This document shows, piece after piece, positions 1 through 10,719 of a stretch of 64,000 nucleotides of DNA. Position numbers and translations under genes: made by a program. Each line of letters starts with the position of its first letter. Within the stretch, counting starts at the first letter, position 1. The stretch lies in contig CM037877.1 of NCBI GenBank assembly GCA_021292165.1, positions 216,297,350 through 216,361,349 of the forward strand, in the 5' to 3' direction. Source of the stretch: Shinisaurus crocodilurus. Taxonomy: Eukaryota > Chordata > Lepidosauria > Squamata > Shinisauridae. The notes beneath the pieces are model-generated. The model had not been told where the DNA came from, made no database searches, and was given only the letters and a program-made list of their open reading frames with translations.

Positions 1-612
1 CTCAAAGCTGATGTCCACTCTGCTGATTTTATCACATTGCCAGCTTTTAAAACTAGGAGGTATAAATAAAGTAATAGCTCAGAGGGTTACACACTGATGC
101 TGCAACGCCTGCTGAAATTCATAGATAGCTCAGGAATGTTGGATGTCCATTCATGCCGTTCTGTGGTTGGCAGGTTTGTATTACGCAGACACAAAATGTG
201 GCATTTTATTAAGATGCCATGCCGTGAGGAGTTCTTCTGCTTGAGGACACAGCTATTCAAGGCTGTTGGAAATAAAGGCTTGGGATCCCGATGATCCCAT
301 ATTGGTAAATGAGAGGAAAATTTCTGTAAGAACAGCAGGAAGTGCTTTATTATGACATCTGTGAAAGCACTGTAAAAATTGCAAACACAGGGGCAGTTCA
401 CACTGAGGTCCAACTCCGTAGAGCAGGGCTGTCAAAGTCAGTTTGGTGGGCAAAATCCAGCCCTCCAGGGTTCCCTGGAAGGCCCCACCCGCTTTCCCTT
501 GACCTCCTACCATTTGGGATGTTTCCTGGCTTTTGTGCTGTTTTTTCTCCCCGGTTCTAAAAGGTTGAAATGACCTGCAGGTGGCATTGAGAGCACATAA
601 TGCAGGCCACAT
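1..612. other. No gene seen; probable TRAF3IP3 intron
   Basis: No exon is recognised. Positions 425-600 begin with a GC-rich stretch that looks like the end of an old hAT-type element, but only one end is clear. If TRAF3IP3 has its usual structure, upstream exons lie left of the window and this is intron. Confidence 0.4.
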
Positions 613-752
613 GCTGAAGCTAAGCAGGTATGAGCCGGGTCAGTGCTTGGATGGGTGACTGCCTGGGCTGCCCACATCTGTTCTCCTGCATTGAGCAGGG
701 GGTTGGACTCGATGGCCTTATAGGCCCCTTCCAACTCTACTATTCTATGAAA
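613..752 (+). repeat. 5S-rRNA-derived SINE with CR1-like tail
   Basis: The first half resembles the 3' half of 5S rRNA, with the internal-promoter words GAAGCTAAGCAGG and TGCTTGGATGGGTGACTGCC. The second half (TTGGACTCGATGGCC, then TTCCAACTCTACTATTCTATGA) is the 3' end of CR1 LINEs. This two-part design is known for SINE3-type 5S SINEs. It forms a head-to-head pair with the next copy. Confidence 0.85.
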
Positions 753-810
753 TGCTTCTCCTAAGGCTTAGTTACTGGCAGGAAGTGCTTTAAGCTACAA
801 TATGCCGGTA

Positions 811-953
811 TTTCATAGATCTGATAGAGTTGGAAGGAGCCTACAAGGCTATCGACTCCAACCCCCTGCTCAATGCAGGAAACTAGAGGAGGGGTCTCCC
901 ATCCAAGTAATCACCAGGCTTGACCCTGCTTAGCTTAGACAAGCTGAGCCAGT
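811..953 (-). repeat. 5S-rRNA-derived SINE, inverted copy
   Basis: Read on the minus strand this is the same 5S plus CR1-tail SINE as at 613-752, ending in the TCTATGAAAT tail. Only about 58 bp separate the two copies, so a transcript crossing both could form a long double-stranded stem. Confidence 0.85.
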
Positions 954-1312
954 GTAAGCCACAGGCCTTTGGCCCTGCTCTTTTTGCCTGTGGTCCTGCA
1001 CCCCCCCCGGAATGCACCCCCCCCAAGCTTCTCTGAAATGGAATTCAGCCCTGGAGCTGAAAGAGGTTGGATACCTCTGGTGAGCAGCATATGCCTGGCA
1101 GGGGAGGATGATTGCGGCCATCCACTAAGTGCAGTTGTTGTGCCCCCTCTGAATCTTCCTGATATCCACGCATTGGGTGTAATGGAATAGGGCCTATTTG
1201 CGTAGGGTTCAATGCGCATAGACCAAATCTGCACATTCTCTGTCTGGTGAGTTACATCCTATATTATAACACTTTGAGGTTTCACACTCAGTGCACAATT
1301 TTTAAGTGATTG
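954..1312. other. No feature recognised
   Basis: Mixed sequence with a C-rich patch near 1005-1025. The overlapping short open frames on both strands have no recognisable product and no splice signals that would make them exons. Confidence 0.4.
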
Positions 1313-1524
1313 TGGGTACTTCCAGACGGACACCTCCTAGCACTACCAGTCAAAAGACACTGTGCAGCTATTCCACCTTTTCCTCCTTAAGTTTTTTGGG
1401 GGTGGGGGATGAAGCAGTGGGGAAACATGGGAGGGTTACATGTAGAAGACGATAAAGTCTGGACCCCCATAAGATGTGAACGAAGGGCAATTGCAGGATA
1501 AAACCTTGTCTGGAATCACCCTAT
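1313..1524. mobile_element. Short non-autonomous DNA element with terminal inverted repeats
   Basis: The left end reads GGGTACTTCCAGACGGAC and the right end is close to its reverse complement (TTGTCTGGAATCACCC), about 210 bp apart. No coding sequence lies between. A related left end (GGGTGCTTCCAGACATCAC) occurs near 52309. The superfamily is not assigned. Confidence 0.55.
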
Positions 1525-1989
1525 GTTAGTTACTTTGTATAATACTGTGGGAGAGGTAGTGTGAGGGCCTTTATTCACATTTGTTGTTACGAAGAACTAT
1601 CATACAAGAAGCACAAGGAGAGGTCCTGATGTCTCCTCTCCCCCTAATCTTCCAGTCTATTAACTAACATACAAAGCTACTCTTAGACCCATAAAGTGAT
1701 CTTGGAGGGCATAAAGTGATCTCATCTGGTCAAATGCCCTACACTGGCACTGCAACCTGCCCCTAACAAATGAGCAAATTAACATACAGAAAGGTACATG
1801 AAGGATAGGGACTGAATTCAGATAGCTCAAATAAGTGGGCCAGGGGAAGATAAAAAGCAACAACAAACAACCTGCACCATAAATCTGGCTAGGCAAAGCA
1901 AGGCATGTAGGAGAATTTAGTTTCAGTTCGCAGATCACACAAATGCCCCCATTTGCAACCCTGAAGACAACTAAGAGTGCACGTTCTAG

Positions 1990-2245
1990 GAAAATGGAGA
2001 AATTCCCATACTTGTGTTCGCAAAATATGTGCTTTTTAAAAAATGCATACTTTTAAAAAATCTCATTTTCACTCATTAGTCAATGGGGGGGGGGAGTGGG
2101 CACTTTAAAAATGCACACATTAAGTTTGCAAAACTTTTAAAAATTCACACTTTTAAAAATTCACATTTTCACGCTTTCGTCAATGGGTGAAAATGCGCAC
2201 TTTTGAAAAATGTGCATTTTTCCCATTCGAACAAACTGAAAAAAC
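1990..2245. repeat. A/T-rich block with internal short repeats
   Basis: Variants of a unit near AAAATGCACACTTTTAAAAA recur several times, alternating with two copies of a CATTTTCAC...GTCAATGGG segment (about 2065-2087 and 2164-2188). The region looks internally duplicated and may belong to one old element. No coding sense. Confidence 0.5.
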
Positions 2246-2469
2246 AGATCACAAACAAGAATGGGAGTAGGCCAAACTGAGTTTTGAAATGAAGTTCAGG
2301 GGAATTTCAGTGAGCTCGAGCATCCCCGGTTCTCCCATCCCTAGAAGCCATCCATTTCTGAATCAAAATATTACAATCAGGTAGGACAAGATCATGGAAG
2401 CAAGATCCATCTGTTCATCCTCTCAAAGAAATCACTTTTAAATATAGAGGGCCCGCAACGTATGATTTT

Positions 2470-2615
2470 AAATGGGGTTTGATCCCCAGCATCTCTGGTT
2501 CAGTGGCTGAAAGGATGAAAAGGCCCTCAACCCCTAGAGAGTTGGATTTGTTGACAGTGTGGGACTAGATCCATCATTGTCCTGACTTGGTGTAAGATGA
2601 TGTCTTATATTCTGA
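2470..2615 (+). repeat. Diverged tRNA-derived SINE
   Basis: The sequence keeps the order of the tRNA-type SINE seen better at 15020-15202: a degraded box B (GTTTGATCCCCAGCATCTCT), a middle section, then GGACTAGATCCATCATTGTCCTGACTTGGTGTAAG-like remnants of the 3' body. Identification rests on that resemblance. Confidence 0.45.
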
Positions 2616-3219
2616 GCATTGCAACAGATATCCTAAGTGCTAATATTTAAAAAACAGCAATTTAAGAGACGAGTTAAGCCAGTTACAAATCCACTCATGT
2701 GCCCCAAAGAATGGACATTTCAAGTGAAGGCACCTGGGCTTACCTTCTCAATAGCAAATATGTTGTAGTGTCACATACTATGCTCATTTACAACTTAGGT
2801 AGTCTCCATGTACCCATACCTTCCCTTGGTCTTTTACCCTAGTACTCTTTCTCTGCAGGAGAGATTTGCCCCAGGAGAAAAACTGCTGTATCTCCGTGAT
2901 TTTTCAACAGATAAGTCTGAAATTATGGTGCTAAGAACATGGATACTTTATGCTAAATTTCAGATTCTTTGGACAAAGACACTGGATTTTATTCTCATTT
3001 AGAATGTTGAGCTTTTATAATGATGGAATGTGGTTTGACCCAGACAGGCACTCTCCTGCCAGTATATTCTCATCACATCTCTGAAAAACAGCCAGTTTGT
3101 TTTCAGGACTAATGGGTTGCTTTGGTCCCACAAAGAACATATTTTTAATTCATGCAGTCATTGGGCAAGGCAGTCATCCTGCAGATATGATTTTAATAAA
3201 CATCTGGCTGTTTTCATAG
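2616..3219 (+). other. Probable TRAF3IP3 intron
   Basis: No confident exon. An open stretch after a good acceptor-like site (TTTCTCTGCAG, ending near 2859) runs to a weak donor near 2928, but its translation does not resemble TRAF3IP3 and it is not called. The end of this interval (TTTTCATAG at 3219) is the acceptor of the next coding exon. Confidence 0.4.
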
Positions 3220-3371
3220 AGTCGGGCAGTGTCACAGCGCAGAGCCAAGTCCTTGGCTCAGCCAGAACCAAACAGAATTCCCAGTCAAAAGACCTTGAGG
3301 TGGGGAGAGAGAGCATTCTGGAGGACCAGCTGCAAAAGAGGACAACCCAGCTCGCAGCTAAGGAAAAAGAG
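3220..3371 (+). CDS. TRAF3IP3: TRAF3IP3 (T3JAM) coding exon, third from last
   Basis: This exon encodes about 50 residues of TRAF3-interacting JNK-activating modulator, a coiled-coil membrane protein linked to TRAF3 signalling and to lymphocyte development. The diagnostic piece is ILEDQLQKRTTQLAAKEKE, matching the human DQLQKKTLQLQAKEKE region before the C-terminal coiled coil. The acceptor is TTTTCATAG|AG at 3219/3220 and the donor GAG|GTGAGG at 3371/3372. The first two bases complete a codon from the previous exon, and the exon ends in phase 0, which fits the next exon. The upstream part of the gene was not located and most of it probably lies left of the window. The heptad-like, Gln/Lys/Glu-rich composition agrees with a coiled coil. 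The residues before ILEDQ are poorly conserved, so the exon start is the least certain boundary. Confidence 0.85.
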
Positions 3372-6180
3372 GTGAGGAGGTGACCCAAGCAACTCATAAG
3401 ATTAAAGGATCTTATTAGGAGATTAATTGCTATTTTCAAATGCCTTGCGACACAGATATGAAAACTCTGGATGGATATTTCGCCTGGCAATGGGCATCTT
3501 CTCCTATGTGCATCATTTCAGTCTGCCTAACAGATGACAGTCAGCCTAACACTTGGATAATAAACACATTCATTTGAAAGGCCAACTTTTACTCACTTTT
3601 TCTGCACTGGCAACATCTGCACATAAAGTCTGGAAAGGCTGAAGAGTACTAAGATGGATCACTATTAATTCCGTTGTTCAGGCAGGGGACAAAAACAGAC
3701 AAGACTGATTTGTCCAGGGACTACAAGTGAGACTCGAACCCTGGTCTTCCACAACCAGACCCTAATCTTTGGGCCACCTCAGTATTCAGTTCTCAACCAG
3801 TGTCAAAAAAAGCAGCTAGTTTTCATGTGTTTTCACTGCTCAAAAACAAAACACGAGAATCAGGCCCAAGTCCCATAGATTTCAGTGGAGCTTACTTGCA
3901 TGTATGTGTATTTAGGGCCAGAGCCTATATATGCCAGGAAAGTAACCTAACTGGAAGCTGCACTGTGATTTTAGTGAGACTAAGGCTTGAACGGGGTATG
4001 ACAGTGGCAGATGTGTGTTTAAACCCAGATCTGCCGCATCACATAGAACAGGGATGGGGAATGTATGGCCCCCTAGATGTTTTGGCCTAAAACTCCCATG
4101 ATTCCTCACCATTAGTTAGGGCTGATGGGAATTGCAGTCCAACATCTGAAAGGCTATATGTTCCCCATCACTGACCTAGAAAGAAGGGGCTGCAAAAATG
4201 GTAGGTAATGAGTAAGAATCCTCCCTCCACTTGCCTCCCTGCTGACCCTCTCCTCAAGTACTTTTCTCCCAGTCAAGCTCACTTCTGGCATTGGTGGTGG
4301 AGAAAAGCATTGGGGGGGGGAGTGGCAGGGGGGCAGACTGCAGGAATTAAGCTGAAGACAACAGTGGGTTTAACATCCCTTGTCTTCCTTCACGCTCCTT
4401 TTTCTGTTACAATTAGGTAATTAGGTCCGTAAACATACGGACTCATGTCTAAGCTCAGTGCAAACAGGAAGTACAGTGCAGACACCAGGAAGTCTCTTAA
4501 CGATACATGTTATTATGAGTCAGAACAGCTTGCATTCCATTGCTCCAGAAAGTAAACATGTAGATGTGAAGGAGCTGGGAGTTGAATTGCAGGCTGCAGG
4601 CAAATGAACACCTGGCACACTAGCCCTTATTAGATTCTATGATTGTTGGTGTACTATATACATGTTCCATATCTTGGCAGGAGTCATTCTGAAAAGTACT
4701 GACATTTTTAGAACATTTTCTTCATGAGATCATTTTTTTCTGGAACACAGTAGCTCATAAGTGTATGCAAGACACATCCTATTGTCCACTTACGAGACCG
4801 ATAAGGACAAGACCGGAAGGGAAATTTGAATTTAAATTGACGATTCAGCTGTTTTAAGATCACTGCTGTTTGTGCGCTTTCTGGAAATGAATATTCACAG
4901 CAAAGTTCGTATCAACCTGAGCTCAGTTCAAATGAAAACTGCATCCAGTTTTCAGTTTTGGAAGCAGAGTCCTGGGGATTTACAGAATAAAAAAGTGGGT
5001 GAACATCTTACGTACCTATATACAAATTCTGATTGGATGGTAACATGCCCTGTTGGGACATGTGAGGTTAGCTGGCAAAAACAATCACTGTGGATTCACA
5101 TGGCTGTACGTAACCATTTCAAAATCCTGTACACCACACCAGCTGCCCCTTGAAGACAGCACCATATGCAAGATTAAACTCTTGAGCATATGACTGTAAT
5201 TACTTCAAAAACAGCATTTGCAAAAGTATGCAAAAAGGTTACTAATATTGCATAGGATGGCAGCTGCACACAACTGGCTGACCATGGGCAGAACCAGCAC
5301 AAGCAGGATTTTCAAGCAACTCTATTAAGTGCCTACTGCCTAGCATGCAGTGAAGGGCTGTATGAATTGGCCTTGAGAGAAAAATACTAATCAAAGGAGG
5401 ATTATTACAATAAAGGTTTCATGACATCTATATTTGGTCTGTAATAAACTCAAGAGTTTCCAGTTTATAAAATTTAACAGTATGACATATACCACTAAAC
5501 CAAAGCTTCTGCAAATAGGTCCATGTAGATGGTATGCTCCAGTATTCCAAACTAATTCTCTGTTCACTGATCATTTGTAGTTGAGCCATTTTTTTCAAGA
5601 TACTTGAATAGTTTTCCCACGAGGACAGCATGCTGAATTGCACTGTACATGTTCAAATATTATTAGTTATTTCTACATGTTAAACAGTCCCCACTGATTG
5701 CTAGGCCTCAGTGCCAAGAAGAGAGACTGGATGCTGTTTCTTTCTGGAAAAAATGGCATGATCAGTGGTGGAGAATGCTTATTTAAGTCCATGTCTGTTC
5801 ACAGGAAGAGGAAGACATGTGTTCCCCACTTTGTTCACAATATCCCCATTTCTAGGAACCAGAAGTAATTCAAATTAGAAATGCCATTTTCTGACCTTAC
5901 ATGCTGCATCAGCTTTATTAAAAGCTTGAAACCACAAGGGCTACTTGTGAAGGAAGCCCTGGGTATATTTTGAGGAATGTGTGATCTGTGCAGTAAGGTG
6001 GGAGAGGATAGGGTTTATGGGGAGTAAATTCTTCAATTTGCTTCAGGATTAGGGGAGTAGAGATGCTCTAGCTACTACCACACTAAACCCATCGGTAACT
6101 GCTGCCGTCAAGGTCACTCGGGGAAAAAGAACCTTAGTAAACAGCCATTTTTCTAAACAACAATTTGCTTTCTTACCCAG
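3372..6180 (+). other. TRAF3IP3: TRAF3IP3 intron
   Basis: About 2.8 kb between two phase-0 splice sites. Apart from a fold-back element (4051-4170), no known repeat or exon is seen. Short open frames such as the one at 4872-5153 have no recognisable product and are treated as chance. Many AT-rich stretches are present. Confidence 0.6.
4051..4170. mobile_element. Fold-back element, type B/C-like, decayed
   Basis: The outer arms (GGGGAATGTATGGCC near the left, ATATGTTCCCC at the right) and inner arms (AACTCCCATGATT and GATGGGAATTGCAGTCC) are inverted around a short centre. It resembles the better type B and C palindromes elsewhere in the window, but many pairs have been lost. Confidence 0.6.
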
Positions 6181-6294
6181 GGCTCAGATCTCCGTAGTGA
6201 ACTAGAGGTCCTGGGTGATGAGTATTGCAGCTGCTTCACCAAGTTACAACAGTGTCGAGATGAGCTCAATCACTCTCAGAGCAAACAAGCCCAA
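6181..6294 (+). CDS. TRAF3IP3: TRAF3IP3 coding exon, second from last
   Basis: This 114-nt exon translates in phase 0 to 38 residues, GSDLRSELEVLGDEYCSCFT and then KLQQCRDELNHSQSKQAQ. It lines up with the human LHSELDNLSDEYLSCLRKLQHCREELNQSQ stretch, the last coiled-coil turn before the membrane anchor. The acceptor is TTCTTACCCAG ending at 6180 and the donor AA|GTAGGA at 6294/6295. The pairs ELEVLGDEY/ELDNLSDEY and KLQQCRDELN/KLQHCREELN make the assignment firm. Leu and Glu spacing is typical of a coiled coil. It joins the flanking exons without a frame change. Confidence 0.9.
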
Positions 6295-8430
6295 GTAGGA
6301 TATGTTTTCTATTAACAGCCATTTTGTGCTGCCCCATACTGTTGCTGTAGTCTGCAAAGATATCAACGCACATCCTCCCAGCTCCTCAGAATGCACACAC
6401 CTCCAGGTCAGGCTACAGCTTGTTTTTAAATACTACACACATTGGGTATAGAGCAGGGCTTTATAATTAGCTTGGGCTACCCAATCTGAGCATTTATAAA
6501 TCAGAGATATAAAGACCTGAAAAGACCACTGTAGTCTAGTATAAAAACAACACACATCTTGTGTGTCTGCTCATCAAGAAGTTTTTTAAAAAATTGCTGG
6601 AGCTTTGGACTGTTGTTTAAAAACCTGATGTTGGCACTAGAGGTTGATTTTATTTACTGACATTTCCTTCTCCCACATACATTGAAATAATTCACTAAGA
6701 GCACAGTCCAATGGGGATGCATGTAAGCCTCCGAACTCAGAGGATTAGGGGCATCCTATGCAGGGCAGGAGGAGCGTGGAGGTGATCTTCACCTTCACAC
6801 TCCTCCTGCCCTGCAAGTCAGCTAGACATCTGATTTTGCCCCCGCCCCTTACCCGACGTCACTCTTACAACCTCAGAGAAGCAGCCGGTGCAGTTCTTTC
6901 CACGCCAGCTACAGGAAGTGGGGAGGCGGATCCGAGCGCGGATTCCCAGTTCCAAGGCTGGAGCTCTTTTCTGACCTCAGATCTGGGAATCCGAAGAATC
7001 CTACAGGAGGGCCAGAGGATTGCTCTGCCCATCCTAGTTTAAATGTGAAGGTTTTTCACTGGCTTAGAAAATCATCTACTGATGGGCTTTGGTGCCCTTT
7101 GGGGACAGTACATTCCATGACACACTACTGAAAAGGCCCTGTCCTATACCTCAGCCAGCCTTACTTACCTAGTAGAGCGCAACTGGCCTTGGGCCTTCAT
7201 TCCACACCCCCAAATCTCAATAGGTGATGCGGTGATATAATGAGAGATGCTTCCAAATAGCTCCAGAGGCCCAACTTTGAGTAAACACATATAACCTTTG
7301 AATGTATTTATTCAAACACTATACCTACCATTCCATCTGTGATGGGATCCCCAAGGCTGCTGAATGAAATGATAATCAATTAAAAAAAAACAACCCTAAA
7401 TGATAAAAATGGGAGACCAAATAATCAGCAACAATAGGTCACAAACAATTGGGTCCAGAAGTCAACAAGCAACTAGTGCATTCTGTTCTGTGTCCACAGT
7501 ATGAAATGACCAGCTGCATTCTGAGCAAGCTGTTGCTTCCAAACTTTATCTATGTAAAGCGACAGCACTGAACTGGGAACATGTTAATCCTAGGCTAAGG
7601 CTCTATTTGTACAATTATTCAGCATGTGGTGACTGCTATTTATCACAGAGTTGATCATGTAACTGCTCCGAACATGCACAAAAACCAGATTTCACCCCAT
7701 TGCGCAAGAAGTCAAAATGTGAGTTGAACAGTGGAGAGCTAATCTTGTCTCATAACACTTCAGCACAGGCTCAAAAAGTCATGCTAGGACAGCCATCTTG
7801 GACCAGAGAGAGATATAGGGGAGTGCAACTCTTTCAGAATCACCATATTGGTGTGCTAAGGCAACTGAGAGGTTCCACTCCTAAAGGCAGCCCAGAAATC
7901 ATTTTAGATCGATCAATCAATCAAGTATAATGCATACATGGGAGATTCCAAACATCAACCCTCAGTGATGTAGAAAGAACACCTCAGTAAGAACACCTCA
8001 GTGATGTAGAAAGAAGGGTGCAAAGTTTGGACTGCATGCACAGAAGACTCATCTTGTGACTCAACAGCATGGTCACAAAACATAACCCACATTACAAGGC
8101 AATTCACTCTTCCAAACCACCATATGCTGAAAATTATGATGTTAATAGGCTCTGGATGTATTTACCTTCAGCATCAAGCCAGTAGGTCTCTTCTTTTTTT
8201 CCTTTGCAAAGGAAAAAAGATTGTCCTCAAAAATCGCTTTCAATGTACCGGTACGTATTTCTTGAGTAGTCAAATAGAAGCTTAGGATTCTTTGTAATAA
8301 AATACAAAGTAAAAGAATAGGACAGGCTTAGAGTAACAATTTGAACAGAGGGAGGAATTGTGAATTTCTGTCAAAGATTATATATTTCTCTGTTAGTTTT
8401 TTATTTCATTAGGTTTCATCTTTCTTTCAG
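6295..8430 (+). other. TRAF3IP3: TRAF3IP3 last intron
   Basis: About 2.1 kb between phase-0 splice sites. It holds the DNA element at 6695-7040; the rest is AT-rich without recognised features. A 23-bp word (AAGAACACCTCAGT... around 7975-8015) is tandemly doubled, a minor slippage event. Confidence 0.6.
6695..7040. mobile_element. Short DNA element, family D
   Basis: The left end (GCACAGTCCAATGGGG, then CCGAACTCAGAGGATTAGGG) and right end (CCAGAGGATTGCTCTGCCC) resemble those of the sequences at 23110-23540 and 61330-61760. All three share GC-rich bodies with phrases such as GCAGGAGGAGCGTGGAGG and CTTCACCTTCACACTCCTCC. It is probably a non-autonomous DNA transposon family; the superfamily is unknown. 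Confidence 0.5.
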
Positions 8431-8514
8431 AGACGACATGATCATTGGATCCCTCTCCTAATGGTAGTGACAGCAACAGCTCTGGTGTCTTACTTAGTCA
8501 ACTTTATACCCTGA
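8431..8514 (+). CDS. TRAF3IP3: TRAF3IP3 last coding exon: C-terminal membrane anchor
   Basis: After the acceptor CTTTCTTTCAG (ending at 8430) the phase-0 reading is RRHDHWIPLLMVVTATALVS followed by YLVNFIP and a TGA at 8512-8514. This matches the human C-terminus in design: a basic stretch, a W-(I/L)-P-(L/V)-L-M-V-V start, then one hydrophobic helix. The protein is therefore a tail-anchored membrane protein whose coiled coil faces the cytosol. The tail after the helix is shorter than in human. The gene runs tail to tail with C1orf74, whose stop codon lies 816 bp downstream on the other strand. Confidence 0.92.
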   Translation, partial: RRHDHWIPLLMVVTATALVSYLVNFIP

Positions 8515-8730
8515 GTATACTTTCAGTCTAGTTTTGCTTATGTTATCGACTTTGCATTAGGACATTCTAAGTTATTTAGAGAAAGTACATGTTTTTGTAT
8601 TGAACAAAATGTTTTTAATTTCTTATACAGTTTTGAACTGCACAATCTGCTAAAGGAGTTTGTTTGACTGCTTGACTTTGTGTGTTTATTTTGGCTATAT
8701 TTTTAAAAAATTAAAGGCTGTTACAAAAGG
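8515..8730 (+). terminator. TRAF3IP3: TRAF3IP3 3' UTR and possible poly(A) signal
   Basis: An AT-rich trailer follows the stop. An ATTAAA hexamer lies at about 8710-8715, followed by G/T-containing sequence, and could be the cleavage signal. No canonical AATAAA occurs on this strand nearby. Confidence 0.5.
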
Positions 8731-8936
8731 TAGCATGTGTATCTGGTGTATCCACATACCACAGAGTTCTGCATCACTTGACAGAACTGTCAGTCTTACA
8801 GCTTTGGTAATCTTAAATTCCCCCAATCCGGTTATGTGCTACTTGACCACCTAGGAGTCAGGATCGATGATTATCCTGGCTGGTGCAAACCACCTGGATT
8901 CTTTGCAGCTGGGGTGAACAACACTTCCATTTAACA

Positions 8937-9060
8937 TGCAATCCTATGCATGTTTAGAGAAAGTCCTACAGCTCCCAGCATGCCCCAGCCAGCACTTCTG
9001 GCTGGGGAATGCTGGGAGTTGTAGGAACTTTTTTTCTGTCTAAATATGCATAGGATTGCA
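8937..9060. mobile_element. Fold-back element, type A
   Basis: A near-perfect palindrome of about 124 bp. The arms start TGCAATCCTATGCATGTTTA, continue CCTACAGCTCCCAGCATG, and return through CTGGGAGTTGTAGG to TAAATATGCATAGGATTGCA. It lies between the convergent stop codons of TRAF3IP3 and C1orf74, so it may be in the 3' UTR of one or both. The family is described in the findings. Confidence 0.85.
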
Positions 9061-9329
9061 CCCTTAGAGATGACTGAGTACAGGATGGCCTCAAAACTGT
9101 GGCCATATTTACCACTTTAAAACATTTAGCCTGAATATAGACTCCCTACCAGCTTGGTGGTAAACAGATAGCCCAAGAGCTGCTAAAAGTAAGCTGCATC
9201 ATCCCCTCCCCTTTCCTTTTGGTAGCTTGGAGCTACACTTCCCAAATTGCTCCTCAAATTTCCAAAAAATAAGTTCAGTGGGATGCTGTGAGGAAAAATG
9301 TGTATGTGCCTTTGGATTATGGCCTACAT

Positions 9330-10136
9330 TTACAAGGCCACTGCTGCTAGAGCAACAACCTCAGTTGTGATAGAGAGATCTGCAAAGTCATTCTGAGCTT
9401 TAAAAGCATCCTTGAGTTTTTCACACCATATATCGAGGTCCATTTTCATGACAGGATACAAGAGTTCCGGGATACTGAAAGAATAAAATCGGACTCTGAA
9501 ATTACTGCTTAACTTACAGAATGTGCCTTGGACAGTGAACACCCTCAGTGGGGCTAGAGAAAGGCAATTATCGAAGCTCTTCTGAGCAGCAAAACTATAA
9601 GCTGCTGGATAGCCCAGCAAAACACCAAAGAGTGTGCAGAGATTCCATTCAGCGGAAAAGACCACACTGGAGGAAAGCATCCGGGATTTGTCTGTCGCCA
9701 GTGCTTTCATATGATTCAGTATCTCAGACAGATGGCCTTTTATGATACTCGCATCTTCTGGATCACAAAGGCAAGGGCATGTTCTGGAAGCAGAAACATC
9801 AATGAAGGGGATGCTATTTTTAAGCAGGATTGTCTCCAACCACAGCAGCATCATTTCCAAGTTGATTATCAGGATGTTTTCAGCTATGCTAAGAATGTGT
9901 AGCCGGCATCCAAGCTGAGCGATGATCTGAAGCTGATGAACGTAGCTCAAGATCTGAGAAATCCCAGCAGAATTGTAATCATACAGGAAAGCTGGTTTCA
10001 AGCCGGCAGCTACAGCCAGTATCTCCCCAGCCAGGTTCAAGGAAGCCAAGGGGGATAAGCCTTTCTTCTTCCCTATTTTAAGGTGATGCCGAGCTGTGGC
10101 AATGAGCAGTTGAGGGAATGGCTCAGCCATTCCCAT
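9330..10136 (-). CDS. C1orf74: C1orf74 homologue (UPF0739 family), intact
   Basis: A single uninterrupted 268-codon frame starts at ATG 10136-10134 and ends at 9330. Human C1orf74 is 269 residues, also coded by one exon, and sits between TRAF3IP3 and IRF6 in the same orientation. Protein and neighbourhood therefore agree. Its biochemical role is not known. The protein looks soluble and mixed alpha/beta, with no signal peptide. It has a central cysteine-rich spot (SRTCPCLCDPEDASIIKGHL) and ends in a hydrophobic EVVALAAVAL. A second in-frame ATG two codons in (MGM) leaves the exact start ambiguous by two residues. The 5' UTR is probably spliced, since a CpG island lies 3 kb upstream. The reading frame has no damage and looks functional. 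Confidence 0.93.
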   Translation of the reverse strand: MGMAEPFPQLLIATARHHLKIGKKKGLSPLASLNLAGEILAVAAGLKPAFLYDYNSAGISQILSYVHQLQIIAQLGCRLHILSIAENILIINLEMMLLWLETILLKNSIPFIDVSASRTCPCLCDPEDASIIKGHLSEILNHMKALATDKSRMLSSSVVFSAEWNLCTLFGVLLGYPAAYSFAAQKSFDNCLSLAPLRVFTVQGTFCKLSSNFRVRFYSFSIPELLYPVMKMDLDIWCEKLKDAFKAQNDFADLSITTEVVALAAVAL

Positions 10137-10719
10137 CTCTAGGTCACTGGGCTGGCCCAGGGAACTCCTGAATCACCTCACTGCCCTCTGGCCTTTAGCC
10201 GTCAGCTACTTCAAACAGGTTCTAGGAGATAACAAAACACCAGTAATTAATATTGCTAAAATCCAAAACTTTTTTAGCTTTAGAGGGAAAAAATCTGGTA
10301 AATTAAGCTAAGGGACTTTAATGGTGGATGGTGGTGAAAAGTTTTAAAGGATCGAACGTATGCAACCTACTGTAGGGCCATTGTATAAAATGAGAATATT
10401 TTTACACATTTCAGCTTCAGAAAGCAGAGTGAATGCTCAGCCTACCATACCTGGGTGGAATTTGGAGCATCCAAACAAAACCCAAATCATAAGTAGGAGC
10501 CCTGATAAAGTTCACACTTCATGCACAGATGATGTCTCATTCAAACCAGGAGTCACACCTTGAATGTGTGTACACAGGTACAGTTTTAACAGCAAAATAA
10601 AAATGGAAATTGTGGAGAGAAAGCCAGGCCAGGTACACCCCCACACACACACTGACACTGCCATCATGGCTTCTGCCTAAGGGCAGAAGCAGCTCAGTTG
10701 GAGCAGTCATTTGCATCAG

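Noticed and set aside
613..752. A true 5S rRNA gene
   Set aside because: Only the 3' half of 5S is present and it is fused to a CR1 LINE tail, which defines a SINE.
2808..3002. Possible TRAF3IP3 exon after TTTCTCTGCAG
   Set aside because: The acceptor is good but the translation (ERFAPGEKLLYLRDFSTDKS) does not resemble TRAF3IP3 and the only donor is weak.
4872..5153. 93-codon frame in the TRAF3IP3 intron
   Set aside because: Splice phases of the flanking exons join without it and no homologue is recognised.
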